From: Piezodorus guildinii
Lineage: Eukaryota > Arthropoda > Insecta > Hemiptera > Pentatomidae
Direction of reading: 5' to 3'
Assembly: GCA_023052935.1 (NCBI GenBank)
Contig: CM041292.1
Coordinates: 196,966,299-197,030,298, forward strand
Length of the DNA: 64,000 nucleotides
Part shown: positions 1 through 10,392 of the stretch, in pieces
Numbering within the stretch: position 1 is the first letter of the stretch
How the letters are laid out: every line of letters begins with the position of its first letter
Translations under genes and position numbers: made by a program
The notes under the pieces: generated by a model
The model's database searches: none
What the model was told of the DNA's origin: nothing
What the model saw: only the letters and a program-made list of their open reading frames with translations

Positions 1-502
1 TCGAATCATTTAAAAACAAATAAACGAGTAAACATCAAAGAAGTCTTTTTAAGACAATTTTATTTTTGAACATAAGAATAGTAATATAGTAGTATATTAA
101 ACCACAGGAAAGTAAATATTTAAATAATAATGTTGTCTTATTTACCAAGTTGTAAAAGGCAATGTAATGTAAGGCTATATAAATAGTCTATCAGGGCTTA
201 AATGCTAAAATAATAAAATTTTCCTACACTCAAGTACCTTTAATTTTGTAATTTAAAAAAAAAATTAACCACATCATCTTTTAATCATTGATAAGAAACA
301 GCTAAATATACGAGTTAAATGGGTTTTAGAAGCAAATAAAGGTGAAAATAACAAACATCTCTTTTTTCGTAAATTATAGTTTTGAACATAAGAACAGTAG
401 CATAAATAGATCTTTAATATACCGTTGGAAAGCTAAATATTTAAATAAAAATCTTATCCCACATACAAAGTTGTGGAAGGTAAAGTAAATTAAGACTATT
501 TT
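1..502 (-). repeat. Non-coding repeat N1, two tandem copies (second split)
   Basis: Two copies in tandem, about 305 bp apart: the block around 65-90 (aacataagaatag) recurs near 368-385 (aacataagaacag). Read on the minus strand both contain a block like the 'ctttccaacggtatat' and 'taagccctgtcagactatttt' blocks of the copies near 6000-6790, 50300-50950 and 54519-55275. Copy 2 is broken after 502 by a Jockey-like insertion and resumes at 1433. No coding potential was seen. The family is unclassified; it could be a non-autonomous DNA transposon or a dispersed satellite. Confidence 0.6.
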
Positions 503-1421
503 TATTATTTTTTTTTTTTTTTTTAGTTTTAACGGGTCTCGAGGTCATCTTCTTTTCAGAAGCCGTCAGGAATTGAAAAGGAAGCAAAGATTGAAACTAA
601 TGGGATAGAGTGGGAGAGGAGTTGGTTATGGAAGGAGTGATATCTGGTTCGAGGCAGATCAGTAACAAATAGAACATTTAGGTCTTTATGGATGAGTTTA
701 TTTGTGACAAAGTAAGGAGCGTTGAGGATTTTACGAAGGATTTTGTATTGTAAGGATTGGATACGAAAGGAATTCGATGGTTTAGTAGACCCCCTCAAGT
801 TTAGTAGCTCAACTCCGTAAGTCCATATCGGCCTTATGATAGTCATGTAGAGGAATCTTTTGTAGTTATAGTTTAGAGGGAGGTTAGAGCGTTTGTCAAG
901 TATGTGTTGAAGTAAACGAAATCGGCAAGCAGTTTCTTGTCTTTTAAGTCTCGTGTGCGGGTTCCATGTGAGACATTTGTTAAGGAGGAGACCAGCGACT
1001 ATAAAAGATAGCGAATCTGTTCGATCGGGACAAGTGTAATATTATTAAAGGAAGAATCCTTAGGACAGGACAGGATGTCATTGGTTTACGATGGAGGGTA
1101 AAGGTGATTTGGCGGGATTGGTCATGATTTATTTTCATTCTCTAATTCTCACCTGAAGGTCTCTGATGTGGGATTGTAGGGTATGAGAGGCATTAGTAGG
1201 ATTTTTATTAACTGATAACACACAAGTGTCATCAACATACGTATTGAGGAAAATGTTAGGATTTGTTGGGATGTCACCTGTATAGACTGGGAAGAGGATG
1301 GTCCAAGTATATTGTCTTGTGTGACGCTAGCTGACTGAACAAAAAGAGATTAATAGGAACTATTGTGATTTATTTGGAAGGGTCTATCAGTGAGATAGGA
1401 TTGGATGATAAGGAAGAACAA
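503..1421 (-). mobile_element. 5'-truncated Jockey-like LINE (family J2) with TSD
   Basis: Minus-strand 3' part of a Jockey-clade ORF2. The peptide at 556-846 carries the post-RT signature of the family (IRPIWTYG, RIQSLQ, NAPYFVTNKLIHKDLN). A T-run at about 506-523 is the poly(A) tail on the minus strand. The insertion is bounded by an 11-bp direct repeat aagactatttt at 492-502 and 1422-1432. Joining the flanks restores the N1 repeat. Upstream (861-1420) decayed RT sequence reads toward the active-site region. ORF2 is not open; this is a dead copy. Confidence 0.85.
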
Positions 1422-1432
1422 AAGACTATTTT

Positions 1433-1560
1433 AACAGTCTATCAAGGCTTAAATGCGAATATTTTTATTTTTTTCTACTCGAGTAGCTTCCATTTTGTAA
1501 ATTTGAAAAAATTAACTCACTTTGTCATGATAACATAGGTAGCTAAAAAGAAATGTGGGT
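1433..1560 (-). repeat. Non-coding repeat N1, distal part of copy 2
   Basis: Continues the second N1 copy after the J2 insertion. It contains 'gtctatcaaggcttaaatgc', matching 'gtctatcagggcttaaatgc' of the first copy near 188-208. Non-coding. Confidence 0.6.
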
Positions 1561-1616
1561 CGCAGAGGCATTGTTTTTAATTCTCATATTTTTTTTATAC
1601 TTCTTAGTAATAATCA

Positions 1617-1880
1617 TGGGAGCGGCGTAGCAGAAAATTATTTATTCTGTTAATTCAGTCGGGGGAGGGATTCCTAGGGTATGGAGAACCTCCTGGGGCA
1701 GAGCCAACCTCTATAAAGTGAGTATCAAAAAAAATTAGAGAAAAGTCTGGTGGCTGAGCGTGATAAAGACCTAGTCACCGCATTGCATGGCCTATAAACA
1801 GTACAAATATCTATATGTACCGAGCCCAAGTCACTTTATGGGTTTTTTTATCATTTTTTTTTAATACTTTTTGTGAGAAG
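1617..1880 (+). repeat. tRNA-derived SINE, family S2 (head partly deleted)
   Basis: Starts with the S2 head 'ggagcggcgtag'. Most of the box A/B region is missing. It continues through the family body ('ttatttattctgtt', 'cctctataaagtg', 'gctgagcgtgat', 'tctatatgtacc'). It ends 'cccaagtcactttatggg' followed by T-rich sequence, so in its own orientation the 3' tail is T-rich, as in the other S2 copies at 24735, 43045, 46340 and 54475. Confidence 0.7.
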
Positions 1881-2169
1881 TTTTTTACCATTCGCTTTAA
1901 ATGTATTTAAATTTATTCTCACAAAAAAACATTGAGAACTGATTCAAGGTTCTACAGGTTTTTTTTATTTTATAATTATTATTATTATTAGTAATACTCA
2001 TGAGTCTGTATAGGTTGACTTATGCAAATAAGTTAGGGTAGGCTTCGAAATGTCACTTCTTCAACATCACGGTTAGAAGATTCCTTTAAAGTCACGTGTT
2101 GATTTGAATTTGAAGCGACCATCTTAAAAAACTATTGTGTTTGATTTAAAAAATTATTTACAATACTCA
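1881..2169. other. AT-rich spacer
   Basis: No open frame, RNA gene or recognised repeat apart from a short (att)n run near 1975-1990. The last 14 bases (2156-2169) are the left TSD of the following LINE. Confidence 0.5.
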
Positions 2170-3373
2170 CGTATTGTTCTGGTGCGTTTCTGGACATTGC
2201 GCAAGCTTTTGACCGGGTATGGCAAACTGGATTACTCTCCAAGCTGAAAACCCATTTACCCCAGTCTCTATACCTCATTCTCCGATCCTATCTCTCAAAC
2301 CGTTCCTTCCGAGTTCGCTGTGGCGAAGAATTTTCTAACCTTTATCCCGCTGAGGCCGGTGTTTCTCAAGGCAGCGTCTTGGGACCCGTCCACTTCATCC
2401 TTTACACTGCTGATATTCCTACACATCCTGATACCTTTCTGGAAACTTTTGCAGACGACATCGCCATCCAGTTCCAATCCTGAAACAGCATCCTTAAACC
2501 TGCAGAGACACCTTTTCCTTATCGAACACTAGTGTAATAACTGGCGTGTAAAGGTGAACGAAGCCAAATGTAAACACATCACCTTTACTCTTAGACGAAA
2601 ATCCTGTCCGCCAGTTTATTTCAACTCATTACCAATTCCTCTCTCAGATACAATCCGGTATCTTGGCTTACTGTTAGGCAAAAGATTGTCTTGGAACCCA
2701 TATACAAGACTTAAAAGACAAGAACTCAACCGAAGATTCGGACAGTTATACCGACTACTCAACAGAAAATCTGAACTTACAGTTGACATCAAATTATTAA
2801 TCTACAAGAAAATACTGAAGCCCATCTGGACCTACGGACTTGAACTGTGGGGGACAGCTAAACGTACTAACATCAAACGCATTCAATCCTTTCAATCCAA
2901 AGTCCGTATGCTCCTTATTATGTCTCCAACTATACCTTGCACCACGACCTTAATGTTCTATTTATTTCAGACCTAATTCCATCCAAATTTTCCAAATTCC
3001 ACCAGAACCTAATTCATCATCCTAATCCTCTAGTTCAATCCCTATCCAGCTCCACTCATCCATACAACCCACCTAGAAGGTTGAAACGGCAGTGGCCCCG
3101 AGACCTTTTGTAAATATATCGGAGTTCTAGCACTGGCTAGATTCTCCACTCAATGTGATGTATGTATGAGTGTGTGTATGTGTATATAGGTATTAGTGAA
3201 CTCTTGACTTTATTGTATTGATTATTGATTATTGATATCATTATTGTGTATATATTTTATTGTAATTTTATGCCGTGTAAATATTGTATGAATGTAATCT
3301 TTCAGCACTACTATCGATGTCCAAATTGGGACTGATTGTAATTTTACACAATAAAAATTGTTGTTGAAAAAAA
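2170..3373 (+). mobile_element. 5'-truncated Jockey-like LINE (family J1) with perfect TSD
   Basis: Plus-strand copy beginning inside the RT domain: FLDIAQAFDRVW with the first catalytic Asp is readable near 2190-2225. RT, thumb and C-terminus follow with frameshifts, ending in the family terminus RRLKRQWPRDLL just before 3112. The ~260-bp 3' UTR ends with 'caataaaaattg' and a short A-tail. A perfect 14-bp direct repeat atttacaatactca lies at 2156-2169 and 3374-3387. In the RT active site FADD is altered to FADDIA with a later shift. The copy is non-autonomous but well preserved, so fairly young. It matches elements A and B more closely than family J2. Confidence 0.92.
2554..2976 (+). pseudogene. 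Jockey ORF2 fragment, RT thumb and C-terminal region
   Basis: 140-residue open piece of the truncated J1 copy. It has the YLGLLLGKRLSWNP block, the LKRQELNRRFGQLYRLLNRKS block and IWTYGLELWGTAKR, all collinear with residues ~700-830 of the ORF2 proteins at 10393-13077 and 25439-28123. The frame is lost near 2910, where the family reads SKVLRTIVNAPYYV. The RT palm part lies upstream in other frames. It would encode no functional enzyme. Confidence 0.85.
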
Positions 3374-3387
3374 ATTTACAATACTCA

Positions 3388-3957
3388 TAGATTAATCAAC
3401 ATTGATCCCTTATTGATCATGACATAATAGCCAAATAGTTATCAATTGTCTTATTTCTAGCTCTAAAAGGAACCTAAGAACTCAATAGTTCTTCCTTTAA
3501 AAAAAAACAAAAAAAAAACCTTCCATTGGTTTCCTTCTCAGAAGAATACTTCTAAGAATTAGCATAGTACGATCCATCACCTTGATTTGGATTTAATATT
3601 GTTATTGAAGAAGGAGTCACTTTTTTCCTAGCCGAGGAGCATTAAGACCGAACTCTCTTTAACTGTCAGTAGCATTGACGGATCTCAGTAGAACTCTTTT
3701 GCAAAAGGCCAGGCACCTTGTGATACCGGAGTCCACATTAATAAACCTCACCTATTCTGTAATGATCATGGACATAATTTCGTTCCTAGACATATCCTAT
3801 ACAAATACACATACATATCCTAGAACTGTACATATAGTACAACATACATATCCTACAGTTGTACATATAGTACAACGGGCTGTCACTGGTTAAAGAATAT
3901 ATTTTGATAAAATTACTATACAATTAAGCAAAAAGTATTAAAAGTGATTTTTTACCA
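3388..3957 (+). other. Spacer with short direct repeat
   Basis: No gene recognised. Around 3808-3876 a ~33-bp unit built from 'acatacatatcc' plus 'gtacatatagtac' occurs twice. The 72-codon frame at 3675-3893 is partly made of this repeat and is not credible as a gene. Confidence 0.4.
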
Positions 3958-4085
3958 AATAATATTGTATACATATTGTATGAATGTAGTGTGTATGATA
4001 TCTTTCAGCACTACTATTTATGTCAAAATTGGGACAGATTGTAATTTTTCTCAATAAACATTGTTATTATGAGAATATTGTATAC
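3958..4085 (+). mobile_element. Relic of J1 3' UTR
   Basis: 'tatgaatgtag', 'tctttcagcactacta' and 'ttgggacagattgtaa' followed by 'tcaataaacattg' closely match the last ~85 bases of the J1 copy ending at 3373. Only the extreme 3' UTR remains, without coding sequence. Confidence 0.75.
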
Positions 4086-4254
4086 AGTCAGTATGTTCAA
4101 TTATATATGAAGCTAGTCGCCCCATCCTTACTTCGCACGGGTGAAATTAGAATGTGGAGTCATTTATATTTAAAAAATATCTGTCTGACCGATTTAGGGT
4201 TTATCGCTTTGGTAGTTTTAGTTAATCGTAAAAAAAAGCGCGATTAGCAAGAAA

Positions 4255-4590
4255 ATATTTTTTTTTTTTTTTAATATTTTATTGATATTTACAACTGTAC
4301 ATATATATATATATACAACAAGTAAATAGGCTAATTTACACTTAGGGGCGTGATAATGTCTTGTGAAGGAACTACCCAGTGGTAGCACTTCAAAGTCAAT
4401 TTAATTAAAGTAGGTCACGAGGCCATCGTCTATTCAATCACCTCGGAGGGTTGTCAGGAATAGATGGGAATGATAAGTTGCGTACAAGAGGATTCGTGTG
4501 GGTTGGGAGTTTGGAATGAAAAGAGACGTATCTGTGAAAAGAGGGTATCTGTGAAAAGAGGCGTATCTGTAGCAAGAAAATATCTTTCAT
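4255..4590 (-). mobile_element. 5'-truncated J2 Jockey-like LINE, 3' end only
   Basis: T-run at about 4258-4272 (poly(A) on the minus strand), then the J2 3' UTR ('ctacccagtggtagcactt' on plus) and the last codons of ORF2 (the cctcggagggttgtc block near 4442-4456). It is the same 3' end as the copies at 18560, 34955, 41157 and 43640. Confidence 0.8.
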
Positions 4591-5920
4591 TTTTTACCTC
4601 TATTCATTATAATTTAATCATCGACAGAAACGCGAATCATAAATAGCGAAGAAGTGATAAAAGAAAGTTTGATTCCCGCCTCCCCCTCAAAAAAAAAAAA
4701 ACTTGATTGCAATCTATGTTTACAAAAAAAAAAACGGCTCCTATTTTATTCGGTATATTACTATTTAAGTTTTCTTATAAACCATTTAAATTACAGTCTA
4801 AAAGATAAATTAAGTTTCCATAAGAATCCCATTTAGTTTACTGAGAAACATCCATTTTCATGAAACAATATTAAATTTTAAATAAATAATAAGAATGTTA
4901 ATTTATAGATTCACAATAACTTACCATTTATTGTAACAACTCAGTTACGATCCGGTACGTAATATTGTTTCTATTTTCTTGCGTTCTAAATGGAAGAATA
5001 TAACTTGCACGATCCTGTACATTTAACTTTTATAACCTTCCGCTTAACTAATAACATATGGTCATAAGTTTACGGGTTCACATCAACTTTATATTATCTC
5101 GTAAGATTTCTTTTATTCCATATTAACTTTTCTTATTTATTGCGCTTTCCATCGGTATATTAAATGATTATGTTACTACTTATATTTCAGGAATAAATTT
5201 TTGACGACTTGATTCAGACAATTTATTTTTCAAGTTTTAAGAAAAGCTTAATTGCAAAGTGTTTTATTTATAAACCTTCAGTAACGATTGTCCTAAATTA
5301 TGGTGAAAACCGCATCAAAACCCGTCTTGTGGCTTATAAGGAGTAAGCGGATACCAAAATCGCGTTATCATACTATACATAAATAGAGATACAATATATG
5401 TTTAAATAAGAATTATTAGAAAAATAACGAGTGATAATGTATGGTTCTTAAGTGTGTAATTATTTAATAGCATTAAGAAGATATAATATGTTCAGTAAAA
5501 GTTGAAACAGCGAAAGTTAAGATGGCTGTGTAAATATGTTCTTTTTAGAGAACTTCTTTATAATCAATCTTCATAAATGACTTACCTAAATCTATTAGAC
5601 CTTCCCATTATCATATGGACTCAAATGACTTACAAATTAATATGTCATTCCATTCTTCTGATATACTCGTGGCTTCCCGTAAAATCAAAGAAGATATTAA
5701 TATTAATATGTTAAAATAAATAAGATAATGTAACATCTTTAAATTAAAAGAACTTTCACTTTCCTCATTTTTTTAAATCTTTTAAAGAATTTTTAAATAC
5801 ACTTAGTGATAAAAATGAAATAAACCATTAAAGATTTATTTTAATTGAAATTCTGTATTTATTTATTTGGTTACAGTTTTATGTGCCATGTACAACTACA
5901 AAGGTTAGAGGCATCGTGGT
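4591..5920. other. AT-rich region without recognised genes
   Basis: No credible coding sequence. A block near 5150-5175 ('gctttccatcggtatat') resembles the core of repeat N1, and 5300-5345 resembles the 3' part of common insect Helitron or MITE repeats, but both are too short and diverged to assign. A stretch near 5865-5930 weakly resembles 58165-58200. Confidence 0.4.
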
Positions 5921-5929
5921 CATAAATTA

Positions 5930-6790
5930 TTTACAGAGATAAGTACAATTTATATTTTTTCAGAAAAATGAACAAATTTTCTTGATTCATTTGGTCCATT
6001 GTTTCTTTATAACTTTGTAGAAACATGAGTTTTATTAAATAATCTATTATATTTTTATTTACAATAATCAGTTAATTTTATCGGCTTTTCATCATTTCCC
6101 ATTAAAACTTGAAAATTCCGTGTATTAGATAATATTTTTTCTAAAATCTTTGGCTATCCAACGGTATATTATACATCTACATTACTATTCTTGTGTTCAA
6201 AAACATAAAAATATATGTGTGCACTTTTCTACTTTAGTTGTTTATCAACTTAGCTCAGCTTTCATATTAAACGGGTATTTATCAATTCTAATAAGATGAT
6301 GTTCCAATTTTTTTGAAATCTACAAACTTAATGGTACTTTAGGAGAAGAAAATTTAAATTATCGGCATTTAAACCCTGCCAGACTATTTTAATCAGAATG
6401 AAATCTATATCATGTCAAAGCCCATCAAATTTTACATCGATATGTAGAGTTTAATTAAAATCGTAAGAGCGTTTTTTGAGAAAATTGCAAAAATGTGCTA
6501 AATGCATGGGATAAAGTAGGACTTCCGGTCAGCAGATTTGGATGAAAAAGTTTCTGTAACAACTCGGGCGTATGGTTGTCTTAAATATGAAATTTCAGTT
6601 TTATAGAACTTTTCGTTTTCGCCCGGGAGTTACTACACACAGAAACCTTTTTGCTGGACTTGGTTATTTGGACTCAGGAGCCCCAAAAACGTGAATTTCC
6701 GTTGAAAACAGGAATTCGGAAATTTTCACGATAGCAATGCTTTCCCTTAGTATATATTTCATATACAGGAAAGTTAAATTAAAAATGGTA
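5930..6790 (+). repeat. Non-coding repeat N1 copy
   Basis: Shares ordered blocks with 50299-50950 and 54519-55275: 'gagttttattaaataatcta', 'cggcttttcatca', 'atccaacggtatat', 'taaaccctgccagactat', 'catcgatatgtagag', 'ttttcgcccgggagttac', 'ggacttggttatttggac' and 'gaaaattttcacgatagcaa'. No ORF. The family is unclassified. Confidence 0.7.
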
Positions 6791-6896
6791 CAGAGGATTT
6801 ATTTTAATAGCTCTTGAACACATTTTCGCGAATCTATGATGAATACTTTTTATTACTGCATACATTTAGCTATTTTAAATATTTACCCATATAACA

Positions 6897-7109
6897 AATA
6901 TTATTGATACATGAGATATACTAAAGAGGTCCATCGTAATATTATTGATACATGAGATATACTAAAGAGGTCCATCGTAATATTATTGATACATGAGATA
7001 TACTAAAGAGGTCCATCGTAATATTATTGATACATGAGATATACTAAAGAGGTCCATCGTAATATTATTGATACATGAGATATACTAAAGAGCTCCATCG
7101 TAATATTAT
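6897..7109 (+). repeat. 41-bp tandem repeat, five copies plus a partial
   Basis: Units at 6897-6937, 6938-6978, 6979-7019, 7020-7060 and 7061-7101, followed by a partial unit to about 7109. Each unit starts aatattattgatacatgaga and ends ggtccatcgt. Units 1-4 are identical by eye; unit 5 has a g-to-c change (agctccatcgt). It is a minisatellite, non-coding, with no spacers. Confidence 0.95.
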
Positions 7110-7301
7110 GATGGAAAGGAGATAGCATAGAGAAGGACGGAGATCAATGAATCTCTTGCAGCCGACTGGTTCCTCAGGACAGGTTTACAATGTAACATTA
7201 TCGATTCACCAATAAGCCTCTTCAACAGCAATATATGCCTCCACTATATTCTGGATCTAGTTTTCATTTTATTTTAAATATCAATCGATGCATTTACATT
7301 A

Positions 7302-8180
7302 TTGGGTTGTTTCACATGAAATGTCCGTTTTTATAGTTTATGATATACATAAAGGATTTTGCAGGTCTCTGTTGTTTTATTCCGAATTTTACATATTTAA
7401 AGTAAACAGTTACTAATCCTCTACCTTTGTATTATAAACATTAGCTTCCCAATCAATATTTTTAGTATACAACCAAATATGAACATGGAAACACGCGATT
7501 TTCGAGTAATATTTTTGTACGAGTTTAAAGCAGATGAGGCCGCTAAAAATATTTGCAAGGCGTTTGGGGAACGGAGTGTTAATGAACGGACCATTCGCCG
7601 TTGGTTTGCTAAGTTTCCAGCTGAGGATACCGACTTGGAAAACTTGCTCCGACAACGATGTCCTCAAACATACAGTAGAAGGAAACCCCAATCAAACAGT
7701 TAAAGAACTCTCAGCACAACTAAATGCAAGTGCATCTACCGTTTCCTGACATTTAAAGTTCATTGGGAAAGTAAAAAAGCTTGATACATGGGTACCTCAT
7801 GATCTCACTAAGCGGCAGCAAGACCCCATGTTTCAAAACATACCGTGCAAACATTGAAAGAACTGGGCCACGAAGTTCTTCCTCACCCACAATATTCTCC
7901 TGTCTTGTCTCCAACAGATTACCACCTGTTCAGGAATTTAGACAACTTCGTCAAAGGAAAACTTTTTTATATGATGATCAAGTGAAAAGTGCGTTTTCAG
8001 ATTTTGTTTCCCTTCAAAGCTCAGAGTTTTTCAGTTCGGGGATAAAAAAGTTGGTGTCACGTTGGGAAAAATGTGTAGAAAAAGAAGGTAAATACTGCGA
8101 ATAAAATTATCTTGTTTTCATATTGTATTTTTAATAAAAAAAACAAACGGAAAACGGACATTTTATGTGACTCAACCCAA
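7302..8180 (+). mobile_element. Internally deleted mariner-like transposon
   Basis: Terminal inverted repeats of about 30 bp: the left end starts ttgggttgtttcacat, and the right end reads inward as ttgggttgagtcacat. Both are flanked by TA (7300-7301 and 8181-8182), the target duplication of the Tc1/mariner superfamily. Length 879 bp against about 1.3 kb for complete mariners. The remaining transposase is in fragments of several frames, and the middle of the gene, with the first two catalytic aspartates, is missing. Confidence 0.93.
7479..8104 (+). pseudogene. Broken mariner transposase
   Basis: The N-terminal DNA-binding helix-turn-helix region reads METRDFRVIFLYEFK and then NERTIRRWFAKF (7485-7612), typical of mariner transposases. 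A frameshift near 7615-7660 moves the reading to another frame (NPNQTVKELSAQLNASAST). A stop lies at about 7747. After KLDTWVPHDLT the catalytic core is deleted. Sequence resumes near 7848 with the ELGHEVLPHPQYSP and DYHLFRNLDNFVKGK blocks around the third Asp. The C-terminus ends at 8104. It cannot encode an active transposase. Confidence 0.9.
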
Positions 8181-8182
8181 TA

Positions 8183-8580
8183 TTATTTGACCGACCGTCA
8201 AACATATATTTACATTTTTTAATAAAAAATCAAAACGATAAAACAAGAGCATAATATGTTGGGAAGTATGTTTCCTTCATTGCAATATTTTGGTGCCAGT
8301 TGTTAAAACAAAGCAAACGATGACATTCATTCCTTATATTCTATAAATAAATCTTATCTAATACCATCTTTTTCACCATGAATTTAATAAGTAAAATCTT
8401 TTCGTTCAGTGTGTTTAAAGGTTTTAAATTGAAAAAAAATATTTTAGTAAATATATTTTACCCAATTTAAATTATCGCGCAAAGCTACGCAAACTGTTTT
8501 AATATGAATATTTTTAACGAATGCGTTGGATCAGGAATTTTTCCAGTAGAGATTCCGATTTCGAATACTACACAGGTCAT
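8183..8580. other. AT-rich spacer
   Basis: No gene, RNA or recognisable repeat was seen. Confidence 0.4.
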
Positions 8581-9022
8581 ATGCGTTATTCTGCAGCTGA
8601 AAACTTCTGACTTAAGTCAATAGAATCAAAAATATTATCAACAAAATGACCCTATACTTCAATAGGTATTCAAAACTATCACCAAAAAACAAATCAATTC
8701 TCTACAAAACTGTCATACCTCCCATATTGAATTACGCTTTCCCAGTCTGGAGTTACACATGCCATCCCAATTATCAGAAAATGGAGGTAGTGCAGAACAC
8801 ATGCATGCGAATCGTAAATAATTATACTCGATACACGCGTATCACAACTATATTAACGGATTTACAACTCCCATCGATTAAAAACTATACTTACCCGCTG
8901 GCAAAAAAAATCTCTTACCTCTACTAATGACAACCCAATTGTTCAAAAAATCGGTGATTACGACAAGAAAACATTAAAACGTTACATACATAAACGTACA
9001 AAAGACATACTACTGCTTTAAT
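8581..9022 (+). pseudogene. Jockey-clade ORF2 C-terminal fragment (third lineage)
   Basis: The frame at 8646-8927 reads YRKTVIPPIL-like sequence (ILYKTVIPPILNYAFPVW, then KMEVVQNTCMRI), the post-RT signature of Jockey-clade ORF2. One frameshift near 8925 leads to a further 32 codons (TNDNPIVQKIGDYDKK) and a stop at about 9021. It differs clearly from J1 and J2 (AFPVWSY rather than GLELWGT or VELWGS), so it is a third lineage. No RT active site remains. Confidence 0.75.
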
Positions 9023-9054
9023 CTTGAAATATATATATATATATAAAAAGTATA

Positions 9055-9180
9055 CTTTTTTTTCAATACAAAAAAAATATTTTATTTAGAAATAATACAA
9101 TCTGCCACAATCTTGGGCAATGAGTATTAGTGCTATAAGAAGCCATTTATTCCATATGTACAGTAAAAAAAAGAAATATA
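9055..9180 (-). mobile_element. Relic of a J1-type 3' UTR
   Basis: The plus strand shows a T-run and then 'aataatacaatctgccaca' and 'gggcaatgagtatta', matching the 3' end of element A (9960-10015) and, inverted, 16800-16855. Only the 3' terminal segment is present. Confidence 0.7.
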
Positions 9181-9364
9181 TATATAGCGCAGGTGCCCGC
9201 TTATTTATTAATTATTTATTTCAACTAAAAGTAACTTTTATCACAATTTTTTTAATACTACCTGTTATTTGGGTGAAATAAAACACAAATAGCTGATAAT
9301 AATGTTTTGGGCTATTGAAGCAAAATAGCCAGTTTTGGTCGGTCCCCAAATGCGCCCGCTATGG

Positions 9365-9929
9365 TCCCACGGAGAAGTTATTTGAGGGCGTGCGTACCCT
9401 CTGAAGGATAAAAGAGATGTCCGTATGCTCTCTACTAAACGCGCGAATGAAATGACTTTATTGTGACTCGAAATGGAAAACCCATTACAAAACCAAGGAT
9501 GATTGTCGATTTTAACAGTGGAATATCGTGAATCGATACCTCAGACCAAATGTCGTCTTATTCCACAAGCTTACGGCGAACCCGCTAGTGGTATCACAAA
9601 ATTGCAATTGATCTTATTTTTGGAGCCTCCCTACTAAATACATTAGTTATTCATAACAGCTTTAGGCGAGAAAGATGTACATAACAAATTTTAAAGAAGA
9701 GGTTCTTAGGGGGGCGCTTCTTGAAAAAGATCCTCTCAGTGACTCCGCTCCTTAAGCTAGTCGACGATCTCTTCAGTCGCATAGATTTGATAAAAAAACT
9801 GGGCCTCTTTAATAAAGTTAGAATATACTTTAAGAGCTGCCATTTAAAATTTAAGGAAGCAAAATGTACAAAAAATGAAGTGAAAAAAGTTGTTACATAT
9901 TGTAATTTTTTAAAAAGTTTTTTTGTTCA
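9365..9929 (+). pseudogene. piggyBac-like transposase relic, C-terminal half
   Basis: Translated with frameshifts, the stretch shows the order typical of piggyBac (DDE_Tnp_1_7) transposases: KDKRDVRMLST near 9405-9440, then KPRMIVDFNSG and a DTSDQMSSY block (9495-9555) containing the Asp of the D(L/T)SDQM motif, then WYHKIAIDLIFG (9590-9625). The last part (KEAKCTKNEVKKVVTYC, about 9855-9903) resembles the C-terminal Cys-rich zinc domain. Stops and frame changes abound. Element A has inserted at 9930 inside or just after the zinc-domain region. Confidence 0.7.
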
Positions 9930-9957
9930 AGTACGTATATTTTTTTTTTTTTTTTTA

Positions 9958-10392
9958 ATTTGTTTTATTAAGAGATAATACAATCTGCCCCCTTATGGGG
10001 CAATGAGTATTAGAGATAGAATAAATCATTCATACCATATGTACATTGTAAATAAAATTAAAGAAAAAAAAAAATTAATAAAGACTAATCAAATAAAAGA
10101 AAAAAAATATATATACACAAAATTAAATAAATACTATAAAAAAAAAATAATAACAATCTTGTTCGCATTCATACCTATTTACAATATTTACAAGCTGCCC
10201 CTGGGATCACTGGATCAAACCTCGAGATCCACTAGTGGATGTCGAGGCACAATGCCAGAAGATCCCAGCGCCTCTCATTCAGCTGCGTCACTGGTCTTGA
10301 GTGCCAGTGGAGGCTGAGCGAGGGCGCTAGAGCCACATACACCCAGGGCATGAGTGGAGAAGCTGGCCATTGCCAGCACTCCAATGACATAT
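9958..10392 (-). other. 3' UTR of element A
   Basis: Non-coding region between the ORF2 stop and the A-tail. On the minus strand it ends with a short G/C hairpin (the tgcccc...ggggca block near 9986-10001) followed by 'cagattgtattatctc' and 'ttaataaaaca', an AATAAA-like polyadenylation context. The same terminal block is found at 9055-9180 and 16800-16866. Frames on the opposite strand at 10239-10484 are shadows. Confidence 0.75.

Noticed and set aside
6897..7109. CRISPR-like array
   Set aside because: Units are contiguous 41-bp repeats without variable spacers, in a eukaryotic context; it is a minisatellite.
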